Of a DNA stretch of 64,000 nucleotides, positions 34,838 to 43,969 are shown one piece after another. The first letter of the stretch is position 1. Every line of letters begins with the position of its first letter. The translations under genes and the position numbers were made by a program. The DNA comes from Mesorhizobium sp. (lineage in GTDB: Bacteria; Pseudomonadota; Alphaproteobacteria; Rhizobiales; Rhizobiaceae): assembly GCF_004962245.1 (NCBI RefSeq), contig NZ_SUHQ01000004.1, positions 124,001 through 188,000 on the forward strand, given 5' to 3'. The notes beneath the pieces were generated by a model, which saw only the letters and a list, made by a program, of their open reading frames with translations, had not been told where the DNA came from and ran no database searches.

Positions 34838-36265
34838 ATGAAGATCGCAATCATTGGAACAGGCTATGTCGGATTGGTCAGCGGCACATGCTTCGCGGCC
34901 TGGGGCCACGAAGTTGCATGTGTGGACAAGAACGATCAGAAAATAGATGGCCTCGAACGCGGCATCGTACCGATTTACGAGCCCGGTCTGGATGGACTGG
35001 TGGAACGCAATTCGGCGGCAGGCCGTTTGAGCTTCACGTGCAATCTGGCTGAAGCGGTAAAGGGGGCATCGGTCGTTTTCATCGCGGTTGGGACGCCACC
35101 GCGAGCCGGTCATGGGGATGCCGATCTGTCGTTTGTTTATATGGCCGCGCGTGAACTTGCGCCGCTGATCGACGACGGCGCCGTGGTGGTGGTGAAGTCC
35201 ACCGTTCCGGTGGGCACCGGCGATGTTGTTCAGAAGATCATCGGATCTGTACGTACGGCCGGAACTTTCTCTGTTGCGTCCAATCCGGAATTCCTGCGCG
35301 AAGGCGTCGCCATCCGGGATTTTTTGGAACCCGATCGTGTCGTGATCGGTGTTGAGGATGAGCGGGCACGCAACGTTCTCATGGAACTCTATGGTGCACC
35401 TCTCGAAGCACAAAAGACGCCGATCGTCGTCACCCAGCGTCGCACTTCCGAACTGATCAAATATGCTGCCAATGCATTCCTGGCGACCAAGATTACATTC
35501 ATCAATGAATTGGCCGATCTTTGCGAGCAAGTCGGCAGCAATGTCGGAGAACTCGCGCTGGGCATGGGTCTCGACAAGCGCATCGGCACAAGCTTCCTCA
35601 ATGCCGGCCCGGGCTACGGAGGCTCTTGTTTCCCGAAGGACACGATGGCTCTTCTGCGTACAGCGCAGGATTATGGCGTAGCGGTTCGGATCGTTGAGGA
35701 AACAGTAACCGCCAATGAAGCACGCAAGCGCCGCATGGCTTTGAAGGTGATGGACGCTCTGGGCGGCGACGTCGAAGGGCGGACGATCGCGGTTCTGGGG
35801 CTCACCTTCAAACCCGATACGGACGATATGCGCGATGCGCCCTCTGTTCCGCTTATCGAAACCTTGCAGCGTTTCGGCGCCAAGATCCGTGCCCATGATC
35901 CCGTGGGCATGGAGAATGCGGGTCACCTCCTGTCCGAAGTCGAATTTTTTGACGATCCCTATGCATGCGCGTGCAACGCCGAAGCTGTGGTCGTCATCAC
36001 GGAATGGGACAGCATTCGAAAGCTCGATCTCGTGCGCCTGAAGAAGATCATGCGCCAGGCGGTCTTGATCGATCTCAGGAATGCCTTTGAACCAGGCGTT
36101 GCGGAAAAGATTGGCTTCCGTGTTTCGGCCATCGGTCGCTCAGCTACGACCCAGCATGACAATACCCCGGCCGCGCTGCCTCATGCGACCGGACACGCCC
36201 ATCGAGGACAAACGGCGGGCGCCGCTCATCTCGAGATGGCAGGAGGTTCCGGTGGCACTTTCTAA
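34838..36265 (+). CDS. ugd: UDP-glucose 6-dehydrogenase
   Basis: Enzyme of 475 residues that oxidises UDP-glucose to UDP-glucuronate with NAD, feeding the UXS step. NAD-binding GTGYVGLVSG at 7-16, catalytic-cysteine motif GGSCFPKDT near 255-263, and the C-terminal domain with LTFKPDTDDMRDAPS near 325. It has about 40 residues more than usual at the C-terminus, a His/Thr/Gly-rich tail that overlaps the next gene by 14 bases. ATG 34838 is used; the upstream part of the frame overlaps the synthase gene. Confidence 0.92.
   Translation: MKIAIIGTGYVGLVSGTCFAAWGHEVACVDKNDQKIDGLERGIVPIYEPGLDGLVERNSAAGRLSFTCNLAEAVKGASVVFIAVGTPPRAGHGDADLSFVYMAARELAPLIDDGAVVVVKSTVPVGTGDVVQKIIGSVRTAGTFSVASNPEFLREGVAIRDFLEPDRVVIGVEDERARNVLMELYGAPLEAQKTPIVVTQRRTSELIKYAANAFLATKITFINELADLCEQVGSNVGELALGMGLDKRIGTSFLNAGPGYGGSCFPKDTMALLRTAQDYGVAVRIVEETVTANEARKRRMALKVMDALGGDVEGRTIAVLGLTFKPDTDDMRDAPSVPLIETLQRFGAKIRAHDPVGMENAGHLLSEVEFFDDPYACACNAEAVVVITEWDSIRKLDLVRLKKIMRQAVLIDLRNAFEPGVAEKIGFRVSAIGRSATTQHDNTPAALPHATGHAHRGQTAGAAHLEMAGGSGGTF
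36241..36246 (+). promoter_or_regulatory. Strong Shine-Dalgarno deciding a GTG start
   Basis: AGGAGG at 36241-36246, five bases before GTG 36252, inside the end of ugd. It supports GTG 36252 as the start of the DUF995 protein. Confidence 0.75.
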
Positions 36266-36806
36266 ATCTGAAAGGGCTCTATTGCTGTCAGGTTTCCGGA
36301 TGCTGACAGCAGTCGCTTGGGCAGTGTCCTGCATTGCTGCACCGGCCTTTGCCTCTTCCTCACAGGTTTCCGTTCTGCCGGAAGGGGCACGTCGCATGAC
36401 AGCAGGCGAAATCTACGATCTCTATAGAGACAAAAGCTGGCAGTGGGACAGCGGAGCCGGACGAATGGTGGGCGCGGGCCGGCAATTTTCGGCATGGATC
36501 GACGGTGAGACGGGCAAATCCTGGGCGGAAGGCCGCTGGATCATCACCGAGACAGGTTGGATGTGTCTCAACGCGACATGGCATTCCGAACAGGGTGTAT
36601 TTCCCGCTAAGACCTGCTTTTCGCATCGCATCGATAATGGAACGATCTATCAGAAGCGCGAGCCCGCTGGTGAGTGGTATGCGTTCCGTAACGCCGAGGT
36701 CCACCAAGACGACGAGGCCAGCAAGCTAGTGTCCACCGATCTGGTTTCCCGTCAACTCGATGCCATCAAAGCCGCGCTTGGTGCGGCACAGCAATCTGAA
36801 CAGTAA
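36252..36806 (+). CDS. DUF995 secreted protein (ApsH1-like)
   Basis: Protein of 184 residues with an N-terminal signal peptide (hydrophobic LTAVAWAVSCIAAPAFAS, about 17-34) and a DUF995 domain (about 48-155) beginning MTAGEIYDLYRDKSWQW, with two conserved cysteines (GWMCLNATW and AKTCFSHR) that could form a disulfide. Function of DUF995 is unknown; proteins of this kind accompany polysaccharide synthases in rhizobia. A paralogue lies two genes on. Starts with GTG behind a perfect AGGAGG. Confidence 0.85.
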   Translation: MALSKSERALLLSGFRMLTAVAWAVSCIAAPAFASSSQVSVLPEGARRMTAGEIYDLYRDKSWQWDSGAGRMVGAGRQFSAWIDGETGKSWAEGRWIITETGWMCLNATWHSEQGVFPAKTCFSHRIDNGTIYQKREPAGEWYAFRNAEVHQDDEASKLVSTDLVSRQLDAIKAALGAAQQSEQ

Positions 36807-36820
36807 AAAAGGAGGGGGTC

Positions 36821-37765
36821 TTGAAAAGTCTCTTTAAACTATCAGCAGCCTTGCTTTGCGGCGCATGCATTTCCGGTGGTGTCTATGCAGCCAGCGGCGT
36901 GTCGGGAGCGAGTGTCGACAGCCGCAATCAGTTTCGGGACAAGCGTCCCATCATCACGGCTGACTCCGTAACCCCCGGCGCCTACGATCCGCACGCGGAT
37001 TATACCAACGATTCTAACTCAAAAATCGAACACCTTTTTCTTCCCTGGGAAGATGTGGATCTGGCAACGCTCAGCGCCGCAGATGCCTATGCGCGTGAGC
37101 GTGGACGTTCCCTGTTGATCACGGTCGAGCCGTGGTCCTGGGCGCGGGACTGGCGTGTAGGTCCTGAGGATTTGCTCGCCGGGGTTTTGAGCGGGCGCTA
37201 CGATGCCAATATGTCAGCGGTCTGCTCTGCGGCGGCGCAGCTGAAAAGCCCCGTCACTATCCGCTGGGCGCAGGAAATGGAAGATAATGACGGGCAATTC
37301 ACTTGGGCTTTCTGGAATGCTGAAGGTTATGTGAACGCCTACAGGCATGTCATCGACATATGTCGCAAGCATCTTCCGTCGGCCCAATACATGTGGTCAC
37401 CGAAAGGAGAAGAAGGACTGGAAGCCTTCTATCCTGGCGACAAGTATGTCGACATTATCGGTCTGTCCGTCTTTGGCTATCAGCCCTATGACAAGCTGGA
37501 GGTCGGTCGTGATACGACTTTTGTGGAGCGCACAAAGCCGGGTTATGACCGTGTGACGGGCTTCGGCAAACCAATCGCCATTGCGGAGCTTGGCTACGAA
37601 GGTAACGACGAATATGTTCGTGACTGGGCCGCGGAAGCAAACAAGCCGCATGCCGAGTTCCCGGACATGACAGCCGTTGTCTACTTCAACGATCTTGAAG
37701 TCTATCCATGGCCGAGAAAGGTCGGCCGGCCTGATTGGCGCGTGGCCAACCATCCGCTGGACTGA
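36821..37765 (+). CDS. Secreted glycoside hydrolase, GH26-like
   Basis: Periplasmic or secreted hydrolase of 314 residues with a signal peptide (cleavage near YAASG, about 23-25). TIM-barrel pattern; candidate acid/base Glu in IRWAQEMED near 147-152 and candidate nucleophile Glu in IAELGYEGN near 256, as in GH26 mannanases (motifs WxxEM and AExG). It probably trims or edits the polymer made by this operon. Starts with TTG at 36821 behind GGAGGGGG (36811-36817), an unusual but well supported start; no ATG is placed as well. Confidence 0.82.
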   Translation: MKSLFKLSAALLCGACISGGVYAASGVSGASVDSRNQFRDKRPIITADSVTPGAYDPHADYTNDSNSKIEHLFLPWEDVDLATLSAADAYARERGRSLLITVEPWSWARDWRVGPEDLLAGVLSGRYDANMSAVCSAAAQLKSPVTIRWAQEMEDNDGQFTWAFWNAEGYVNAYRHVIDICRKHLPSAQYMWSPKGEEGLEAFYPGDKYVDIIGLSVFGYQPYDKLEVGRDTTFVERTKPGYDRVTGFGKPIAIAELGYEGNDEYVRDWAAEANKPHAEFPDMTAVVYFNDLEVYPWPRKVGRPDWRVANHPLD

Positions 37766-37898
37766 TCCAGGTCGTTCGACAGAGTGGTTCGGCTTTTCAC
37801 CATATTGCCGAACCGCTCCATCCCTTTGTTTATATGCGGTTCCAACGCAGGACTCTTACGCAGTCTTACTGGAATTGCCTTGTTGGACAGGAAGTAAA

Positions 37899-38462
37899 AT
37901 GTTTTCGATCCGTTCGATTATCTCAAGTGCGGCGCTGTTTGTGTTCTTGCTTGCAGGCAATGCCTACGCCGCTCCCAAACAACCGGCGGGCGACGCTATA
38001 GCAAAACGCGCCGCTGCCGCGACGCCGATGAAGGCCTCAGCGATTGAAAAGCTCTATGCCGGCCGCACCTGGAAATGGCAAAACGGCGGTGGGTTCTATT
38101 CTGCGGAGACAACTGCTCGCGGGCTGTTCTCTGCAAATCGGAAGCCGTTCGCCGCTTGGTCGCGCAAACGGGCAGCCTCGTCCTATGCGGAGGGAAACTG
38201 GTATGCGACCAATAGGGGCAGGCTCTGCATGCGCGCTCTCTGGACCAGCAAAGCAGCGAAAGGGAGTCTGGAAAGAAGCGGTGCAATCACATGTTTCCTG
38301 CACCGTGAAAAAGACGGCGTCGTTTATCAGAAGCCTTCCATCGGTGGGAAATGGTATGTCTTTCGTCACAATCCCGCTCGTCGGGACGATGAAGCGCGCA
38401 AACTGGTCAAAGGTGATCGGGTAAGCAAAGAAGTTTCGCGTCTTAAGGCGAATTCTCGATAA
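37899..38462 (+). CDS. DUF995 secreted protein (ApsH2-like)
   Basis: Protein of 187 residues with a signal peptide (AALFVFLLAGNAYAAP, cleavage near residue 26) and a DUF995 domain (about 43-165) from MKASAIEKLYAGRTWKW, again with two cysteines (GRLCMRALW and ITCFLH). Paralogue of the protein at 36252, with a basic interior (RKRAASSYAEGNW). Separated from the hydrolase gene by 133 bases, so it may have its own promoter. Followed by a hairpin. Function unknown; presumably acts on the exported polysaccharide. Confidence 0.85.
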   Translation: MFSIRSIISSAALFVFLLAGNAYAAPKQPAGDAIAKRAAAATPMKASAIEKLYAGRTWKWQNGGGFYSAETTARGLFSANRKPFAAWSRKRAASSYAEGNWYATNRGRLCMRALWTSKAAKGSLERSGAITCFLHREKDGVVYQKPSIGGKWYVFRHNPARRDDEARKLVKGDRVSKEVSRLKANSR

Positions 38463-38474
38463 CCGCGCAAACGG

Positions 38475-38503
38475 AGCCGCCGCGGCCTTCAGGCGCGGCG
38501 GCT
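38475..38503. terminator. Hairpin terminator between convergent genes
   Basis: AGCCGCCGCG / CGCGGCGGCT, a 10-bp GC-rich stem with a 9-base loop, between the DUF995 stop (38462) and the convergent small gene (38526). The T tract is poor (TCTGTC). Confidence 0.6.
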
Positions 38504-38525
38504 TCTGTCAAAACCGGGTCCAATA

Positions 38526-38843
38526 TCAAACGCCTGGCTGATTCGAGAACCCTCGTGTGTAGCAACGCGCTTTCTGACCAAAGCCGCTCGGAGTGCAGAC
38601 ATAGGGGTTGCTGTTCAAGTATCGGGACGCCGATATTTTAACGACCTTGCCGACGGGTTTTTTGTTGTAGCGAACATCGTTGTTAACCCGATATTTGACA
38701 AGGTAGACGGACCGTGTCTCTTCCTTCGGCTTACGCATTTCACCTGCTTGCACGTTTGCGCCGAGAACCACGGAAACAGCAAGCCCGATCGCGGCAATCG
38801 CCACTCTTCTAAAACGGTTCCGATGCGCAGCAGAAAACGTCAT
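38526..38843 (-). CDS. Small secreted protein of unknown family
   Basis: Protein of 105 residues. Basic N-terminus then a hydrophobic signal (VAIAAIGLAVSVVLGANVQA), cleavage likely near residue 34. The mature part is basic and strand-like, with two cysteines (PYVCTPSG and ARCYTRGF). ATG 38843 is chosen because GGAGGG (38851-38856, minus strand) precedes it by 7 bases; the longer frame to 38888 has no such site. Last gene inside the island. No homology recognised. Confidence 0.65.
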   Translation of the reverse strand: MTFSAAHRNRFRRVAIAAIGLAVSVVLGANVQAGEMRKPKEETRSVYLVKYRVNNDVRYNKKPVGKVVKISASRYLNSNPYVCTPSGFGQKARCYTRGFSNQPGV

Positions 38844-39597
38844 GTGGTAGCCCTCCAATGTTATTGTTCTGGAGTGCGTTATACCCACAGGACTTTAGGT
38901 TCTGGTTTGAATTATCTTGATAAATTTAGACAAAATGTTGCATTCCTCGTGCCTCAAGTGGGGCGATTTGACCAAATGAGGCCGGCGGTGTGTCCGCCGA
39001 TGCGCGTGAGCGTTGGCAGAAATAGCTCCCAAGAAGGGCGCATTCGACATCTCGCCTTACCAAGACGACGTTCCGCGCCGGCAAGGAACCTGCCCGCTGG
39101 AGGCGTATAATTCCTACCTATGCTGCTGCGCTGTGGAATATGCTCGCCCGTCGACGGCGATAGTGTGCCATCCAGACTCTTAGCGCGACGGAAAGAAGCA
39201 GGATGGCGAGCAGGGTCGACATTGCATGAGGATATCCCTATATAGCGGCGGCTTCGACGGCTCACCTCGATTTGTGCCGGTGGGAGTGCCGTGGATGCGT
39301 CACGTATTGTGACACCTATTGTGATGCAAATCGGCCTTGAGGCCGGGAAAAAGCAAATAGAAACAGTATCTCAGGGTCGCAAGCGATCCCAGCCAACGGT
39401 AGCGGTCCCCTCGAGAACTAGAATCTCCTCAAGACTAGAACATGCTCCTTGAACCTTCGATTTCCTTCAGCTCTGTGGAGCTTGGACAAGATCGGCTTGC
39501 CGGGTGACGACGACTCGGTTGGAATGGGAGCATGCATCTTTTCGGGGATGCTGATGTTTATGATTACCAACCGGCGCAGCCGCCAGGGAACAGCAGT
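38844..39597. other. Gene-poor right border of the island
   Basis: No convincing gene over about 750 bp. Contains TTGTGACACCTATTGTGATGC at 39307-39327 (a close copy of the sequence at the integrase start), the right attachment repeat at 39384-39401, then chromosomal sequence leading to the DUF768 gene. The minus-strand frame at 38954-39265 lacks family features. Confidence 0.6.
39384..39401. repeat. attR: exact copy of the tRNA-His 3' end
   Basis: Eighteen bases identical to 27439-27456, ending with A73 but without the CCA and without any other tRNA part. Marks the right edge of the island. Confidence 0.85.
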
Positions 39598-39852
39598 ATG
39601 AGTGAACACGCGATCGAGTTCTTGCAGGAGTGGATCGGCGAAAAGGTCCATTGCCAGTCCTCGTCGGACAGGATCGAGGAGCAGGCCGAGACCCTCGCCA
39701 AGGAATGCGCCGCCAAGGCGGCCGAGGCCGGCATACCGCTGGAGGACATCCAGGAAGAGGTCGGCGACATTCAGGAGCTTATCGCGTCGAAGCTGGAAGA
39801 GGCTGCCGAAGCCGACGAGGAAGAGAAGAATTCGGGCAAGCCTGCCGAATAA
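39598..39852 (+). CDS. DUF768 family protein
   Basis: Small acidic helical protein of 84 residues starting MSEHAIEFLQEWIGEKV, matching DUF768, a family I know mainly from Mesorhizobium. Function unknown. Glu/Ala-rich C-terminus (EEAAEADEEEKN). ATG 39598 is used; the upstream frame (from 39532) is not conserved-looking. It lies about 200 bases right of the attR repeat, so outside the island proper. Confidence 0.75.
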   Translation: MSEHAIEFLQEWIGEKVHCQSSSDRIEEQAETLAKECAAKAAEAGIPLEDIQEEVGDIQELIASKLEEAAEADEEEKNSGKPAE

Positions 39853-39946
39853 TATGCCGGACCGGGCCAAACGGCCGGGAAGGCAGCTGTTTCCAGCCTC
39901 GACAATTTCCAGGACCTATGCGGCGCGTGTGTCGTGCCACGCAGTC

Positions 39947-41086
39947 CTACTTCCGCTGACTCGCCCCAATTTTATCTTCGAGCCACGCCTTCGGCAGCGC
40001 CGGCACGAAATTGCCGTCGCGCCCGGTCATGTCGTCATTGGCGACCAGCGCATTGAGGATCGCTTCCTCCACGCTCTCGATCACGGCGTCGAAGAACGGA
40101 TCGATGTCGGTATCCGGAATAAAATCGGCGCTGGCGATGCGGCCTGACAGAGCCAGTGCCGCCTCGGAATTGGCGGTCGAAAAGGCCAGAAAAATATCGC
40201 CCGAGCTATGATAGCCGAAACCGCCGGTCATCGCGACGCCGAGCGGCACCCGGCGGGCCAGCCGCTTCATCTGGTGCGGCAGGAAGGGCGCATTGGTGGC
40301 GACGACGCCGATGATCGAGCCTTTTTCGGCGCGCGGCGTGCACTCGCGGACCGCCGGTTCCACGAGATCGGGCCAGGCGCGCAAGCCGCGAAGGGTAAGA
40401 TTGCTTCGATTGCCGAAATTCGCCTGCACGAACGCGCCGACCGTGTAGGGCTTGCCTTGCCATTCGACGATGCGCGATGCCGTGCCGGAGCCTGCCTTGA
40501 AACCGAAGGCGATCATGCCGGTGCCGCCGCCGACGCTGCCTTCCTCGATCGATCCGCTGGTCGCGCCGTCGAGTGCCGCGGCAACATGCTCGAACCTGAG
40601 ATGGTGGCCGTTGATGTCGTTCAGGAAACCGTCATAGGTTTCCGCCGCCACCGGCAGGCCCCAGGCGCTGTCGAGCGCGGCCGGCAGCACGCGCTGCATC
40701 CAGCGCAGCGTTCCATCGCGTGAAACACCGCAGGAATGCGTGTTGGTGATGGTAATCGGAAAATTGAAGGCACCGGTTTCCTCGATGATGTGCGAGCCGG
40801 TCAATTCGCCGTTGCCGTTCTGGCTGAAGAAGCCGGCAAAAACCGGCGTGGCCAGATTGGCGCGCGGTCTGGGCAGGATCGCGGTCACGCCGGTGCGTAC
40901 CGGTCCCTTGCCGACCGCCAGCGGACCATCGCCCGAAATCAGTGTCGAATAACCGACCGCAACGCCAGGCACGTCGGTGATGGCGTTGAACGGTCCGGGC
41001 GTGCCGTCAAAACCTATGCCGAAGGCTCTCGCGCGCGGCCTGCCGGAAGGCGTCGTCTGATGATGTGGATTGCCGATCATTGCCAT
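39947..41086 (-). CDS. P1-family aminopeptidase (DmpA/BapA type)
   Basis: N-terminal-nucleophile-type self-processing peptidase of 379 residues. Autocleavage and nucleophile site KGSIIGVVATNAPF near 253-266 (Gly-Ser), with the SSGDIFLAFSTAN segment downstream, as in L-aminopeptidase/D-esterase DmpA. No signal peptide, so cytoplasmic. Such enzymes release N-terminal residues from small or beta-peptides. The start region overlaps a set of three 17-bp tandem repeats, each supplying an ATG on this strand. Confidence 0.88.
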   Translation of the reverse strand: MAMIGNPHHQTTPSGRPRARAFGIGFDGTPGPFNAITDVPGVAVGYSTLISGDGPLAVGKGPVRTGVTAILPRPRANLATPVFAGFFSQNGNGELTGSHIIEETGAFNFPITITNTHSCGVSRDGTLRWMQRVLPAALDSAWGLPVAAETYDGFLNDINGHHLRFEHVAAALDGATSGSIEEGSVGGGTGMIAFGFKAGSGTASRIVEWQGKPYTVGAFVQANFGNRSNLTLRGLRAWPDLVEPAVRECTPRAEKGSIIGVVATNAPFLPHQMKRLARRVPLGVAMTGGFGYHSSGDIFLAFSTANSEAALALSGRIASADFIPDTDIDPFFDAVIESVEEAILNALVANDDMTGRDGNFVPALPKAWLEDKIGASQRK

Positions 41087-41127
41087 CCAGAAGTCATTGC
41101 CATCCAGAAGTCATGGGCATTCAGAAG
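41077..41127. repeat. Three 17-bp tandem repeats at a gene start
   Basis: TCATTGCCATCCAGAAG occurs twice exactly (41077-41093, 41094-41110) and once with changes (41111-41127). They cover the start and leader of the P1 peptidase gene on the minus strand, so copy number could alter the leader. Confidence 0.75.
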
Positions 41128-41143
41128 TCATGCGCATGGGCGC

Positions 41144-42709
41144 TCAGAACAAGGAGCCTTGGTTGCCAGGCTCCTTGTTCTTGGCGGCCGGCTTTGCAAT
41201 TGTTTTCGGCCGTGCGGCACCGCTGGTCGCAACCGCATCGGCGGTTCCGTCGGCGAACTCCAGCGAAAGTGCCATCCCCGACACCACGTCCGCCGCCTGC
41301 TTGATCACCGCCCCGTCGGCGTCTTTGACCAAGGCGAAGCCCCGCGCCAGCACCGCCTTGTGCGACAGCGTCGCCAGCAGCCGGTCGGCCTGGGTCAGTT
41401 TCCCGCGCAAGCGTTCGAGCCGTACGGAAATCACCCGGTCCTGTCGCCGTGACAAAGCCGCCAAGGCATCCGCCTGCAATTTCTGCCGCCTTGCGATCGG
41501 CGCGGGCGACAGCCGAGCCGCGGTGCGCGAGAACCGCGTCCGCCGCTCGCGCACGATGGCGAAGAACGCCGCTTGCGCGCGGGCGAGATCGCGGCCTGCC
41601 AGTGTGCGGGCCTCGTTCATGCGTCGCGACAGAGTGGCCGGCGTCAGCCGCTGCGCCGCAAGCCGCGCCCACTTGCGGTCGATGCTGACGGACAGTGCCC
41701 GGCCAAGCCGGCTCGTCGCCTCGTCGAAGCGACGGCGCGGCAGCGCCAGCAACTGGTCGGGCGAGGGCAGCGCCCGGGCGGCCGCACGCACAGCCTGCCG
41801 CTTGCGTTCGAAATTGCGCGAAGCAGCCGCCTTCAGCCGCGCGCCAAGACCGGCAAGTGTCGCTTCGAGATCCGCTTTGACTGGCACCGCGATCTCGGCG
41901 GCGCCCGTCGGTGTCGGCGCCCGCACATCCGCTGCCAGGTCGATCAGCGTCCAGTCCGTTTCATGACCGACGGCGGAGATCACCGGAATGCGCGAGGCGG
42001 CGACGGCGCGGGCCAGCGCCTCGTCGTTGAACCCCCAAAGGTCCTCGAGGCTGCCGCCGCCGCGCGCCACGATCAACAGGTCGGGGTGCGGGATAGCGCC
42101 ATCCCATGGCAGCGCGTTGAAGCCGTTGACGGCGGCGGTCACTTCCGCGCCTGCCGTCTCGCCCTGTACCCGCACCGGCCACACAAGCACATGCAGCGGG
42201 AACCGGTCCTTGATCCGGTGGATGATGTCGCGAATGACGGAGCCTGTCGGCGAGGTGACGACGCCGATGACGCGCGGCATGAACGGCAGCAGGCGCTTGC
42301 GGCGGGCATCGAACAGGCCTTCGGCCTGCAATCGGCGCTTGCGCTCTTCCAGCAGCGCCATCAGCGCCCCGGCGCCGGCCGGCTCCAGATTGTCGATGAC
42401 GATCTGGTAGTTGGACTTTCCGGGATACGTTGTGAGCCTGCCGGTGGCGATCACCTCCATGCCCTCTTCGGGACGGAATTTCAGCCGGCCCATCGTGCCC
42501 TTCCACACCACGGCGTCGAGCCGCGCGCGGTCGTCCTTCAGGCAGAAATAGGCATGGCCCGACGAATGCGGCCCGCGGTAACCGGAAATCTCGCCGCGCA
42601 CCCGCACATTGCCGAAAGCATCCTCGACGGTGCGCTTCAGCGCGCCGGAAATCTCGCTCACCGTGTATTCGGCGGCATTGGTGCGTGATTCGGATGCAGT
42701 ATCGCTCAT
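41144..42709 (-). CDS. xseA: Exodeoxyribonuclease VII large subunit
   Basis: Catalytic subunit of 521 residues. N-terminal OB fold (about 13-110: [20 protein letters not shown] and [11 protein letters not shown]), catalytic Exonuc_VII_L domain (about 130-330) with [14 protein letters not shown] and [17 protein letters not shown], then a long helical, Arg/Ala-rich coiled region. With XseB it degrades single-stranded DNA to short oligonucleotides in recombination and repair. Longer than E. coli XseA (456) by a C-terminal tail. xseB is not adjacent. A hairpin overlaps the 3' end. Confidence 0.93.
   Translation of the reverse strand: MSDTASESRTNAAEYTVSEISGALKRTVEDAFGNVRVRGEISGYRGPHSSGHAYFCLKDDRARLDAVVWKGTMGRLKFRPEEGMEVIATGRLTTYPGKSNYQIVIDNLEPAGAGALMALLEERKRRLQAEGLFDARRKRLLPFMPRVIGVVTSPTGSVIRDIIHRIKDRFPLHVLVWPVRVQGETAGAEVTAAVNGFNALPWDGAIPHPDLLIVARGGGSLEDLWGFNDEALARAVAASRIPVISAVGHETDWTLIDLAADVRAPTPTGAAEIAVPVKADLEATLAGLGARLKAAASRNFERKRQAVRAAARALPSPDQLLALPRRRFDEATSRLGRALSVSIDRKWARLAAQRLTPATLSRRMNEARTLAGRDLARAQAAFFAIVRERRTRFSRTAARLSPAPIARRQKLQADALAALSRRQDRVISVRLERLRGKLTQADRLLATLSHKAVLARGFALVKDADGAVIKQAADVVSGMALSLEFADGTADAVATSGAARPKTIAKPAAKNKEPGNQGSLF
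41151..41176 (-). terminator. Hairpin at the 3' end of xseA
   Basis: AAGGAGCC / GGCTCCTT stem with a 10-base loop, just before the stop codon on the minus strand, followed by a modest T-rich stretch. Possible terminator embedded in coding sequence. Confidence 0.35.
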
Positions 42710-42782
42710 GGGTCGATTGGGGGGCGGTTGTGCGCCCGCGTCAAGGCGTCGGTGCTCGGTGCCGGCCCAAATTGCTGGGTCT

Positions 42783-43739
42783 TCACCAGCCCGGCAGGAT
42801 CTGGTTCGGCTTGGTTCGCTTCATCTTCGAAAAAGCGAGCGCGGCGAAATCGAAGGTTCCCGTCTCATCGCCGAGCGGCACGGAAATGTTGTCGAGGCTT
42901 TCCGAAATGTGACGGGCCAGCGCGTCGACGATCTCCGGCCGCGACGTCTGGCCGCGCATGATGCCGATGCGGCAATCGGGCAGGGCGCCGAACCCGTCGG
43001 CGTCGCCCAGAACCCGCATGCCGGGCCGCAGCGCGCATTCCGGCAGCACCGAGATCGCCAGGCCGGAAAGCACCGCGGCGGTGATGACAGTTGCCGAGAA
43101 GCTGGTGAACAGGATGCGGTAGTCGCGGTTCTGCCGGTCGAGAACGTCGACGGCGGCCCGCCGCCAGATGCAGTTCGGCCGGCCGAAAGCCATCGGCAAT
43201 GTGTCCTGCTCATGGGTCGCGTGGTTGGCCGAAGTGACCCACAGCAGCGGTTCGCGCCGCACCACTTCCGACTGGCCGTGCGCGTCATTGTGCGTCACCA
43301 GCGCCAGATCGAGATTGCCGCGCTTGATATGCTCGACCAGCCCCGGCGTCGGCTCGCAGATGACGGTCAGCTCGACGCGTGGATTGGAACGGGCGAAGCG
43401 GGCCATGATCTCGGGCAGGAAGCGATCGGCATAGTCGTCCGGCGTGCCGATGCGGATCGTGCCTTCGAGCCGCCGGTCGTCAAAGGCGGCCAGCGTTTCC
43501 CGATTGAGAAACAGCAGCCGTCTTGCGTAGGAGAGCAGCCTGTCGCCATCCTCGGTCAGCTTGTTGGTGCGCCCGTCCTTTTCGAACAGCGGCTTGCCGA
43601 TCCGTTCCTCCAGCCGGCGCATCTGCATGGACACCGCCGACTGGGTCCGATGCACCTCTTCTGCCGCGCGGGTAAAGCTGCCGGTGTCGACAATCGAAAC
43701 GAAGGTCTGCAGCTGATCAAGATCGAGTGGCGCTTTCAT
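42783..43739 (-). CDS. LysR-family regulator, LsrB/VtlR-like
   Basis: Regulator of 318 residues. LysR helix-turn-helix near 7-65 ([19 protein letters not shown]), then a periplasmic-binding-like effector domain from about 92 beginning [16 protein letters not shown]. The overall pattern is what I recall for LsrB of Sinorhizobium and VtlR of Brucella/Agrobacterium. VtlR is known to activate small DUF1127 genes and an AbcR sRNA; here a DUF1127 gene is divergent, 230 bases away, which supports the assignment. Cysteine near 125 (VICEPT) could serve redox sensing as proposed for LsrB. Confidence 0.85.
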   Translation of the reverse strand: MKAPLDLDQLQTFVSIVDTGSFTRAAEEVHRTQSAVSMQMRRLEERIGKPLFEKDGRTNKLTEDGDRLLSYARRLLFLNRETLAAFDDRRLEGTIRIGTPDDYADRFLPEIMARFARSNPRVELTVICEPTPGLVEHIKRGNLDLALVTHNDAHGQSEVVRREPLLWVTSANHATHEQDTLPMAFGRPNCIWRRAAVDVLDRQNRDYRILFTSFSATVITAAVLSGLAISVLPECALRPGMRVLGDADGFGALPDCRIGIMRGQTSRPEIVDALARHISESLDNISVPLGDETGTFDFAALAFSKMKRTKPNQILPGW

Positions 43740-43969
43740 CGGTTCAATCCATCACTGGTGTTGATGCTAAAGATTAGAAACATTCGTTGGATTAATCAAT
43801 CGAGCGATGGCAAATTCACCACTGTCCACATGAAGGCAATGCATGTCGCCCAAAGTGGTCACCGGTTTTGGAACAACGACGTGCATCTTTTGAATGAATC
43901 GGGACCGGAACGGCCGCTGTTGCCAGCGCCGATCGCCCCTCTTCGTCCGCAGGAATGAAGGAGACTGAT

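Larger units (their letters stand above)
27439..39401. mobile_element. Genomic island inserted at tRNA-His, about 12 kb
   Basis: Bounded by the 18-bp tRNA-derived repeat, with a broken tyrosine recombinase gene next to the tRNA. Cargo: AraC regulator, damaged GGDEF gene, and a seven-gene polysaccharide operon. Base use changes: intergenic parts are A+T-rich (for example 30481-30660), and genes here use more A/T third positions than the flanks. No conjugation genes or intact integrase are seen, so it looks fixed or immobile on its own. Confidence 0.8.

Noticed and set aside
28090..39040. Short similar peptides (WELFLPT) encoded on the minus strand near both island ends (about 28100 and 39020)
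   Set aside because: Nucleotide similarity is only moderate over about 25 bases and there is no larger shared context; could be chance or a very old repeat.
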